From Bacilli bacterium (GTDB lineage: Bacteria; Bacillota_I; Bacilli_A; RFN20; CAG-826): a DNA stretch of 7,076 bases. Shown in pieces: positions 1 to 4,982 of the stretch. Each line of letters opens with the position of its first letter. Within the stretch, counting starts at the first letter, position 1. The stretch covers positions 1 to 7,076 of the forward strand of contig JAFZLN010000156.1 of assembly GCA_017551465.1 (NCBI GenBank), in the 5' to 3' direction. Both the position numbers and the translations under genes were made by a program. The notes below the pieces were generated by a model. It worked only from the letters and a program-made list of their open reading frames with translations. It ran no database searches and was not told the origin of the DNA.

Positions 1-73
1 CTTAAACAAATACCATATCCGAATTAGAAGAACGGATTTAGAAGGAACAATTACTTATAAACAATTTGCTTAA
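1..73 (+). CDS. comEC: 3' end of a probable ComEC competence/DNA-uptake protein (partial)
   Basis: An open frame enters from the left edge (codons from position 2) and stops at TAA 71-73. It gives 23 residues containing KYHIRIRRTDLEGTITYK. This matches the usual tail of ComEC, whose C-terminal metallo-beta-lactamase-like domain ends in a pattern like 'L-x-K-Y-x-I-x-V-x-RTD-x-x-GTI'. ComEC is the inner-membrane channel for single-stranded DNA uptake in transformation, and in many Bacillota it lies directly upstream of holA, as here. Only the extreme C-terminus is visible, so membrane segments and catalytic residues cannot be checked. The call rests on the RTDxxGTI motif plus gene order. Another protein with a similar tail is possible. 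Confidence 0.65.
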   Translation, partial: LNKYHIRIRRTDLEGTITYKQFA

Positions 74-81
74 TTAAGTAC

Positions 82-146
82 AAAAAAAGATGATGGCAAT
101 CTGAACTAGCAGTTTGGTAATCCATTTAAGGACCTCGCATCATCTT
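82..146 (-). terminator. Hairpin with T-tract on the minus strand; terminator or small RNA candidate
   Basis: The arms at 87-95 (AAGATGATG) and 138-146 (CATCATCTT) are perfect 9-bp complements around a 42-nt loop. The run of seven A at 82-88 becomes a T-tract directly after the stem when read on the - strand, so the signal has intrinsic-terminator form for leftward transcription. No leftward gene lies to its right before holA, and comEC and holA both run rightward. It may end antisense transcription, be the 3' end of a short - strand RNA of about 65-70 nt, or fold in the comEC 3' UTR. The loop holds a weak inner stem (AACT 104-107 with AGTT 111-114). The long loop is unusual for a terminator. 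Confidence 0.35.
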
Positions 147-159
147 AAACATTTTATAA

Positions 160-210
160 TACACATTCGACATAAATCAAAGCATTTATAAGTTTTATCA
201 ACAATGTGTA
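160..210. repeat. Nested inverted repeat upstream of holA
   Basis: TACACATT (160-167) is the exact reverse complement of AATGTGTA (203-210), an 8-bp outer stem. Inside it, ATAAAT (172-177) pairs with ATTTAT (184-189) around a 6-nt loop. The element ends about 20 bp before the holA -10 box, where an operator or a structured RNA could sit. AT richness makes short palindromes frequent by chance, so the inner stem means little by itself. Confidence 0.3.
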
Positions 211-231
211 GTTAGAAAATATAAAATATTT

Positions 232-237
232 TATAAT
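232..237 (+). promoter_or_regulatory. -10 box for holA, predicting a leaderless transcript
   Basis: A perfect TATAAT lies six bases before the holA ATG. With the usual -10 to start-site distance the RNA would begin at or next to the ATG. A poor -35 match (TAGTTA, 209-214, spacer 17, 3 of 6) is upstream, and no Shine-Dalgarno sequence precedes the ATG. The 11-mer ATTTTATAATA containing this box (228-238) also occurs at 151-161, so a second upstream start is possible. Confidence 0.5.
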
Positions 238-243
238 AGTTTC

Positions 244-1224
244 ATGATTTATCTTATAAATGGCAAACAAAACATTCGTTTAAAAAGCCAAATGAAAAGC
301 ATCATTAAGGATTCCATTAAAGAAATCGATGCAATGAATTTCGTTAAATTCGATGCTTCTTTAACACAAATCCAGGAGATTGTCAGTGAGGCTAACTACA
401 TGCCTCTAGGCTACGACAAAAAAGTCGTGGTTATTGATTCTCCATATTTTTTGATGAAAGAAAGAACTAAATCAAAGATTGAAAGCGAACAAGACTATCA
501 AACTTTATTAAATTATTTGAATCAACCAAACCCAGATGTTGATCTCATCTTTTTAGTGAATACATCCGATAGTGATATTGATAAAAAGAATGAATATTAT
601 CAACTCATAGAAAAAAACGGCAAAGTGATTACTGTTGCCGAACCTAAACAAGAACAATGGAACGATGTTGTCAAACAATATTTTGCGTCCAAATGGCCAA
701 ACACTGTCATAGACAGTGACGCTATTGGGGAACTCGCTAGAAGAACTGAAGGTGACTATGCTTCCTTATTCAATAATGGTAGTAAACTAGCCCTTTATAC
801 AGACCATATTACTTTTAGTGATGTGACAATGATGGTCACCAGACCTCTTGAGGAAAATGCTTTCTTACTTTTTAACTACCTCGTGGATGAGAAAAATATG
901 GAAGCAGTTTCTTTATATAGAGATTTAAAGACTAGCAATGTTGAACCAGTCACTTTAATCTCCATGATTGCTAATCAGTTTAGATTATTAAATAGAGTCT
1001 CTTATCTTGCCAGACACAACTATTCTCCAGATGACATCGCTAAAGAATTATATATCAATCCAATTAGAGCCAAGATCTTAAGAAAGAATAGTTTTGTTGT
1101 TTCTCGTAAACGTATTTTACAAACTTTAGAAGACTTATATCAGTTAGATAAGCAAATTAAAAGCGGTCTTGTGGACCGCTATTACAGCTTCGAACTGTTT
1201 TTAATTAATTTTCAAAGAAAATAA
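244..1224 (+). CDS. holA: DNA polymerase III delta subunit (clamp loader)
   Basis: The 326-residue product has the length and layout of bacterial HolA (about 340 residues). HolA is the clamp-loader subunit that opens the beta sliding clamp so it can be placed on primed DNA. The start MIYLINGKQ resembles the usual 'M-x-YLLYGEE' opening. A degenerate AAA+ region without a Walker A motif covers roughly residues 1-200, which is normal for delta. The segment EGDYASLFNNGSKLALY (from about residue 176) corresponds to the conserved 'gdlr.i.NELeKL' region. A helical collar domain with RLLNRVSYLAR and the terminal KSGLVDRYYSFELFLINF fills about 205-326, matching the family's 'iKtG... LElFLL' ending. 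The ATG is chosen because it starts the conserved first strand. No Shine-Dalgarno sequence is present and a TATAAT sits just upstream, so translation is probably leaderless. The stop abuts the stop of the convergent rpsT. Confidence 0.93.
   Translation: MIYLINGKQNIRLKSQMKSIIKDSIKEIDAMNFVKFDASLTQIQEIVSEANYMPLGYDKKVVVIDSPYFLMKERTKSKIESEQDYQTLLNYLNQPNPDVDLIFLVNTSDSDIDKKNEYYQLIEKNGKVITVAEPKQEQWNDVVKQYFASKWPNTVIDSDAIGELARRTEGDYASLFNNGSKLALYTDHITFSDVTMMVTRPLEENAFLLFNYLVDEKNMEAVSLYRDLKTSNVEPVTLISMIANQFRLLNRVSYLARHNYSPDDIAKELYINPIRAKILRKNSFVVSRKRILQTLEDLYQLDKQIKSGLVDRYYSFELFLINFQRK
1159..1180 (-). terminator. Probable rpsT terminator embedded in the holA coding sequence
   Basis: AGCGGTC (1162-1168) and GACCGCT (1174-1180) form a perfect 7-bp, GC-rich stem with a 5-nt loop, unusual in this AT-rich window. 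Read on the - strand, the stem is followed by TTTAATTTG, so it has intrinsic-terminator form for RNA coming from rpsT, whose stop is 45 bp away. On the + strand the sequence after the stem is not T-rich. The same bases encode the KSGLVDRY stretch of HolA (residues 306-313). Confidence 0.55.
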
Positions 1225-1488
1225 TTACTTAATCGAATTAACTAATCTGGAAAGTTCGCCTTTTTGTCTAGCAGCAGTGTTCTTGTGCTGAATACCATCG
1301 CTGACGGATTTATCGATTAAACGGAAAGCCGCTTGTAATAATTCTTCGGCCTTAGCTAAATCTTTGGCTTCGACGGCTAATCTAACTTTCTTAATGGAAG
1401 TACGGATAGCGCTTTTCGCGGAAGCGTTTCTTTGACGAGCTTTTTCGTTAGTTTTGATACGTTTGATTTGTGATTTTATGTTAGCCAT
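1225..1488 (-). CDS. rpsT: 30S ribosomal protein S20
   Basis: The 87-residue, lysine/arginine-rich protein is of standard S20 length and begins MANIKSQIKRIKTNEKARQRN, the family's signature N-terminus. It ends with KNTAARQKGELSRLVNSIK, matching the conserved 'iHkNkAaRkKSrL... i' C-terminal helix. S20 is a primary binder of 16S rRNA and stabilises the 30S subunit as a three-helix bundle. The ATG is supported by a clear Shine-Dalgarno sequence, AAGAGGT, on the - strand at 1495-1501 with a 6-nt spacer. The gene lies 79 bp downstream of the acyl ligase on the same strand but has its own promoter candidate in that gap. It converges with holA with no intergenic base. The holA-rpsT neighbourhood is common in Bacillota, usually with S20 placed next to holA as here. 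Confidence 0.97.
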   Translation of the reverse strand: MANIKSQIKRIKTNEKARQRNASAKSAIRTSIKKVRLAVEAKDLAKAEELLQAAFRLIDKSVSDGIQHKNTAARQKGELSRLVNSIK

Positions 1489-1518
1489 AAAGTTACCTCT
1501 TTCTTAGTGCCGAGTGTT

Positions 1519-1547
1519 ATATTACCAAAACTCGACAAATAATGCAA
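1519..1547 (-). promoter_or_regulatory. Candidate rpsT promoter
   Basis: Read on the - strand, TTGCAT (1542-1547) and TAATAT (1519-1524) are separated by 17 bp, with TGG just before the -10 giving an extended -10 form. The predicted start near 1512 gives a leader of about 23 nt that keeps the rpsT Shine-Dalgarno sequence. A second TATAAT on the same strand (1554-1559) has only a weak -35 (CTTAAA, 1577-1582, 17-bp spacer) inside the ligase gene and could be an additional start. Confidence 0.42.
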
Positions 1548-1567
1548 TTATTTATTATACGCTTTTT

Positions 1568-3544
1568 TTATTTTTGTTTAAGTAAGCGAGCAATTTCTTC
1601 AACGAAATCGTTGACGCAGGTGAGTTTACCGTATTGTTCTTCAGGAACTTCGATGTCGAAGTAACGGTCAACTTCTTGCACCAATTCAACGTAGTTCATG
1701 GAGTCGCCACCTAAGTCGTTAATCCAGTGATCTTCATCATCAATCTTGAATGTTGGTAAGACTAAGATCTTGGAGAAGAGTTCTCTCACAGGTGGGAGAA
1801 TCTTGGTTAAGGCTTCTTCACTTAACTTTCTTGTTTTAGAAGAAACTTTCTTTGAATTAATCAAGACATATTTGTTAGAACCGTTTTCGATTTCTTTCTT
1901 AATCGCGAAACGTTTAACTTTCATATTGTTCGCCATTGGTAAGCGATTCTTCGCTAAGTAAACAGCGTCAATCTTCGTGTCGTGAGGAAGCTTAATGCCT
2001 TTGATGGTCTTTTCTAATTCTTTTAAGGCTTCTTCGCTGGTCTTATCATCAAGTTCTAAGACTAAGACGATGTCTTCGTGAAGAGCTTTGTCTTTATTAA
2101 CAACACCTAAGACAGATAAGTTTGTGACGTTTGGTAAATCTTTGAAGTAGATCTCAAGTTCATCTGGGAAGATGTTTTCACCATTAGCGTTGATGATGAC
2201 ATCTTTCATTCTACCTTTCATGATGTAGCCAGTTTCACCTTGATTAACAATGTCACCTGTATGGAAGTAGCCGTTATCTAAAACAGTTTCTTTTTCCACA
2301 CCAGCGATGATTTCTCTAATGTGAATTGTAGGTGATTTAATTAAGAGTTCATTATCAGCGTCGTTGACTTTATATTCCACACCATTAAGTGGTTTACCAA
2401 TATAGCCTAATAATCTTTGTTTAACATCTGGTGAAAGTTCAACAGAAGTAACACCAACTTCAGTCATGCCATATCCGTTATATAAAGGATAGCCTAAGCC
2501 GTTAATTGCTCTTAAAGTTTCATTAGAGAGATAGCCGCCACCAGAGATACAGTATCTAACGTGTTTACCCAAGATCATGCTCTTAATCTTGTCAGCGACA
2601 ATCTTCTTACTAGCAAAGCCAGCTTCTTGAGCATCCATTTCACCTAAGTTATAAGCCATCATCTTTTCTAAAAGCTTTTGTTTGTCTTCGCTTTGCATAG
2701 CAAACTTACGCTTGATAGACAAGGCTAAGGAATCCCAGAATAATGGGACGCTATAGACGTGAGTAATACCTGTTCTTTGGCAAATTGATAATAAATCGCT
2801 TGGGGTATTGCTCTTTGGGAACACTAAGGTTGTGCCATAGAATGTGTACCATAAGAAGACAGCAACAAAACCAAAGATATGGTGGAATGGAATCATCGCT
2901 AAGATCTTAATCTGACCGACTTTCTTTGGATACATAATGTCCAAACTTTCTTCAGTCATCTTTAAGGAACAGCAAATTTGGTTCACAAAGTTTTCACCAT
3001 TGAAAACCATTAATTTTGCGTCACCAGTTGTACCACTGGAAGAGAAGATAACTTCATCCGCCCAAGATGGATTAGACATTTCTTCTTTAGCATTTTGTAG
3101 GATATTGTCTAATCTAACTTTGTTAATGGTGTATTCATGGTTATCATCACTAATAATAGCGATGGCTTTAGCTTGATTAGCTAAGTTGATAACATTTTCT
3201 CTTGGGAGCTTAGCGTCCACTAAAACTGGGACATAACCGCTCATTAATAAGGCCCAGAAAATTTCACCCCAACTTGGGCAGTTAGCGACCTTTAAGACAA
3301 CACGGTTTGTGCCTTCTTTCTTAATCTTATTAGATAGATAAAGAGCGTACTTTTTAACGTTTTCATCCATCTTGGAGTATTTGTACTTTTTAATTCTACT
3401 GTTTAAACCGGTAAATTCCGCATAGACGTTCTTCTTATTTTGGTGCATCATTTGTTGATAAATGTTCACAAAATGACGAGAAGTCTTAAGCAAATCTGCC
3501 GCACTCAAGACAAATTGAGTGATCAATTGTTGTTTGTTCTTCAT
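1568..3544 (-). CDS. Acyl-AMP ligase (AMP-binding family) fused to a C-terminal acyl carrier domain
   Basis: This 658-residue protein combines an adenylation enzyme (about 40-560) with a carrier domain (about 580-658). Visible adenylation motifs are the phosphate loop FSSSGTTGDAKL (167-178), PFHHIFGF (219-226), YNGYGMTE (355-362), TGD with D431, GRMKD (444-448), and the C-terminal lid with K542 in LPMANNMKVKRF, where the catalytic lysine is expected. The carrier domain has DLGGDSMNYVEL with S615 as the phosphopantetheine site. Such enzymes activate a carboxylic acid with ATP and then pass it to a thiol; here the acceptor is probably the protein's own carrier arm. The HHIFGF region and overall style resemble fatty acyl ligases more than amino-acid-specific domains, so a fatty acid is the likelier substrate (inference). 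No reductase, thioesterase or condensation domain is present and no membrane helix is obvious. The ATG follows AAAGGA (- strand, 3552-3557) at 7 nt. Frequent C-ending codons (TTC, GAC, AAC, TAC) suggest high expression, unlike the upstream yfcE-like gene. Confidence 0.85.
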   Translation of the reverse strand: MKNKQQLITQFVLSAADLLKTSRHFVNIYQQMMHQNKKNVYAEFTGLNSRIKKYKYSKMDENVKKYALYLSNKIKKEGTNRVVLKVANCPSWGEIFWALLMSGYVPVLVDAKLPRENVINLANQAKAIAIISDDNHEYTINKVRLDNILQNAKEEMSNPSWADEVIFSSSGTTGDAKLMVFNGENFVNQICCSLKMTEESLDIMYPKKVGQIKILAMIPFHHIFGFVAVFLWYTFYGTTLVFPKSNTPSDLLSICQRTGITHVYSVPLFWDSLALSIKRKFAMQSEDKQKLLEKMMAYNLGEMDAQEAGFASKKIVADKIKSMILGKHVRYCISGGGYLSNETLRAINGLGYPLYNGYGMTEVGVTSVELSPDVKQRLLGYIGKPLNGVEYKVNDADNELLIKSPTIHIREIIAGVEKETVLDNGYFHTGDIVNQGETGYIMKGRMKDVIINANGENIFPDELEIYFKDLPNVTNLSVLGVVNKDKALHEDIVLVLELDDKTSEEALKELEKTIKGIKLPHDTKIDAVYLAKNRLPMANNMKVKRFAIKKEIENGSNKYVLINSKKVSSKTRKLSEEALTKILPPVRELFSKILVLPTFKIDDEDHWINDLGGDSMNYVELVQEVDRYFDIEVPEEQYGKLTCVNDFVEEIARLLKQK

Positions 3545-3556
3545 ATGTTTTTCCTT

Positions 3557-3586
3557 TTTATATTAACGTGTAGAACTTAATGTCTA
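3557..3586 (-). promoter_or_regulatory. Candidate internal promoter for the acyl ligase gene
   Basis: On the - strand, TAGACA (3581-3586, 5 of 6 to the -35 consensus) and TATAAA (3557-3562, 5 of 6 to the -10) are 18 bp apart, inside the last codons of the yfcE-like gene and over its stop. Transcription would start near 3550, leaving a leader of only about 6 nt and losing the Shine-Dalgarno sequence at 3552-3557. An overlapping TAATAT (3560-3565, spacer 15) would start slightly earlier. This could give the ligase its own expression in addition to read-through from upstream. Confidence 0.4.
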
Positions 3587-3995
3587 CCGAATTAGATTCA
3601 ATATCGAGGATGGCGTAACTACCATCAAACTTATCCCGAGCATAGTTCAAAGCGCCCGGATTTACATATAATATACCATTTTTGTTTTCGTTTCTACGAG
3701 TATGTGTATGCCCATGGATGACAATCTTCACGTTGTGTTTAGTCAGTAACTCTTTACTTATATATGGGGTATGTTGTACCAAAATATTGCCATATGGACT
3801 AGGAATTATTAAGTATTCTGGGAAGTTATAGTAGTGGTCACAGTTACCCCTTACAGATATAAAAGGCTTTATTGACCATTCATCTTGTTCACTATCCCCA
3901 GCATGGAGATATAAATCCATATTAGGATAAGAGGCCGCTAAACGGTCTAAAGAAGCATAATCATTATGCGAGTCACTCACTAATAAAATTTTCAT
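3558..3995 (-). CDS. YfcE/YsnB-type metallophosphoesterase
   Basis: The 145-residue protein carries the full metal-binding set of the calcineurin-like phosphodiesterase fold: DSH (D8, H10), GD (D34), GNCD (N51), H75 in the QHT segment, and GHTHT (H94, H96), followed by the family's NPG(A/S) motif at 112-115. These residues hold two divalent metals. Close relatives (E. coli YfcE, B. subtilis YsnB, archaeal MJ0936) hydrolyse phosphodiester model substrates, but the physiological substrate is not settled. It is slightly shorter than the usual 155-170 residues. No signal peptide or membrane helix is seen, so it should be cytosolic. The ATG begins the conserved MKILLVSDSH strand. Only a weak GAAAG precedes it, while a -10-like TACTAT lies 7 nt upstream. 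The stop is 13 bp before the acyl ligase start and overlaps that gene's Shine-Dalgarno region, so the two are probably co-transcribed. Confidence 0.92.
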   Translation of the reverse strand: MKILLVSDSHNDYASLDRLAASYPNMDLYLHAGDSEQDEWSIKPFISVRGNCDHYYNFPEYLIIPSPYGNILVQHTPYISKELLTKHNVKIVIHGHTHTRRNENKNGILYVNPGALNYARDKFDGSYAILDIESNSVDIKFYTLI

Positions 3996-4002
3996 CTTTC
4001 AT

Positions 4003-4008
4003 ATAGTA
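4003..4008 (-). promoter_or_regulatory. -10-like box for the yfcE-like gene
   Basis: TACTAT on the - strand lies 7 nt before the ATG, so the transcript would start at or next to the start codon. No convincing -35 hexamer is visible at 16-18 bp. It shares the 48-bp divergent spacer with the fmt promoter, and the two -10 boxes are about 21 bp apart, so simultaneous polymerase occupancy is unlikely. Confidence 0.35.
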
Positions 4009-4029
4009 GCAAAAAAAGTGGTGGTTTTG

Positions 4030-4035
4030 TATAAT
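4030..4035 (+). promoter_or_regulatory. -10 box for fmt, predicting a near-leaderless transcript
   Basis: A perfect TATAAT, preceded by TTTTG, ends 8 nt before the fmt ATG. The expected start site is therefore within one or two bases of the start codon. No Shine-Dalgarno sequence is present and no good -35 is seen (TAGCAA at 17 bp). The arrangement mirrors holA. Confidence 0.5.
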
Positions 4036-4043
4036 ATTTCCAT

Positions 4044-4982
4044 ATGGAAAAGAAAGATTTGAATCTCTTATTTATGGGCACTCCTGAAATTAGTGCTTAT
4101 GTCTTCGAACAAATGATCTTAGATGGCTACCACTTTGTGGGCTTAGTCGCGCAACCTGATCATCCAGTGGGAAGAAAAGGTATCATTGAGAAAGTGCCAA
4201 CTAAAGTTATCGCTGAGAAATACGATATCCCAGTCTTTCAACCTATCAAGATTCGTCAAGATTTCTCCTTTATGGACAATCTTAAAGTCGATTTAGTTAT
4301 TACTCTTGCCTATGGGCAAATCGTCCCTCAAGGTTTTTTAGATATTCCACGTTTTGGTTGTTTAAACCTCCATGGTTCGTTACTTCCAAAGCTCCGCGGT
4401 GCTTCTCCAGTCCAAACCGCTTTAATCAATAATGAAAAAGTCACTGGTGTGACGCTGATGGAAATGGTCGCAGCGATGGACGCTGGTAGAATGTACGGGA
4501 AAAAAGAAGTCATCATTGATGAAGATGACAACGCTACTTCTTTATTTAAGAAGATTAGTGAAGCCGCTAAAGACTTAGTTCTTGAACTATTACCTAAATA
4601 TGTTAACGGTGAATTAGAAGGCGTTCCTCAAGACGAAGAAGAAGTGACTTTCTGCTCCTTAATCAAACCTGAACAAGAAAAGTTAGATTTATCTAAAGAT
4701 ATATTAGAAGTATATGGTTACATTAGAGGCTTAAGTGATGAGCCAGGTGCTTACCTATACTTATACAATCAAATACTCAAAATCTTCAAAGCTAAAATCG
4801 CTAATGATTTAGTGACCGCAGAAGTGGGCACAATCGTGCAAGCGGACAAACGCGGTTTATTACTTCAATGTCAAAACGGCCAATTAGCCATTTTAGAGCT
4901 CCAAAAAGAAGGCAAAAAGAGAATGGACTATAAAGCCTTTATAAACGGCAACCAGAATCTTTTAGGCACTAAATTAAACTAA
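4044..4982 (+). CDS. fmt: Methionyl-tRNA formyltransferase
   Basis: The 312-residue protein formylates the methionine on initiator tRNA using 10-formyltetrahydrofolate. It has the family length and both domains. The N-terminal formyltransferase fold opens with LLFMGTPEIS (residues 8-17), then QPDHPVGRKG (37-46), and the folate/active-site segment NLHGSLLPKLRGASP (108-122). The catalytic triad N108, H110 and D146 (in MDAG) corresponds to E. coli Fmt N106, H108 and D144. The C-terminal tRNA-binding OB-like domain covers about 205-312 and ends with LQKEGKKRM and FINGNQNLLGTKL, the usual closing motifs. The normally conserved tryptophan after the domain linker ('I-D-W-S') is leucine here (LDLS, about 214-217). 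The deformylase gene and priA that often accompany fmt are not in view. The stop is immediately followed by the ATG of the nuclease-helicase gene. Confidence 0.95.
   Translation: MEKKDLNLLFMGTPEISAYVFEQMILDGYHFVGLVAQPDHPVGRKGIIEKVPTKVIAEKYDIPVFQPIKIRQDFSFMDNLKVDLVITLAYGQIVPQGFLDIPRFGCLNLHGSLLPKLRGASPVQTALINNEKVTGVTLMEMVAAMDAGRMYGKKEVIIDEDDNATSLFKKISEAAKDLVLELLPKYVNGELEGVPQDEEEVTFCSLIKPEQEKLDLSKDILEVYGYIRGLSDEPGAYLYLYNQILKIFKAKIANDLVTAEVGTIVQADKRGLLLQCQNGQLAILELQKEGKKRMDYKAFINGNQNLLGTKLN

Noticed and set aside
74..243. tRNA or known riboswitch in the comEC-holA spacer
   Set aside because: No cloverleaf, T-loop signature or recognisable riboswitch core on either strand; only the inverted repeats reported above.
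1511..1534. Inverted repeat CGAGT...ACTCG over the rpsT -10 region as an operator
   Set aside because: Only 5 bp per arm with a 14-bp spacer; expected by chance too often to support a regulator site.
1537..1553. AT-only hairpin AAATAAT-GCA-ATTATTT as a terminator for the acyl ligase
   Set aside because: The stem is 7 bp of A/T pairs with a 3-nt loop, has no following T-tract on the - strand and overlaps the rpsT -35, so read-through into rpsT seems as likely.
1746..1961. Open frame of 71 codons on the + strand inside the acyl ligase gene
   Set aside because: It lies wholly antisense to the carrier-linker region of a clearly coding gene, has no ribosome site and resembles no family.
2937..3176. 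Open frame of 79 codons on the + strand inside the acyl ligase gene
   Set aside because: It is antisense to the conserved SSSGTTG motif region; its openness follows from the ligase codon pattern.
1568..3544. DltA-DltC fusion for D-alanylation of teichoic acids
   Set aside because: The domain order would fit, but no dltB or dltD is nearby and the N-terminal half with HHIFGF looks like a fatty acyl ligase. I keep it only as a remote alternative.
4328..4531. Open frame of 67 codons on the - strand inside fmt
   Set aside because: It is antisense to the fmt active-site region and has no independent support.
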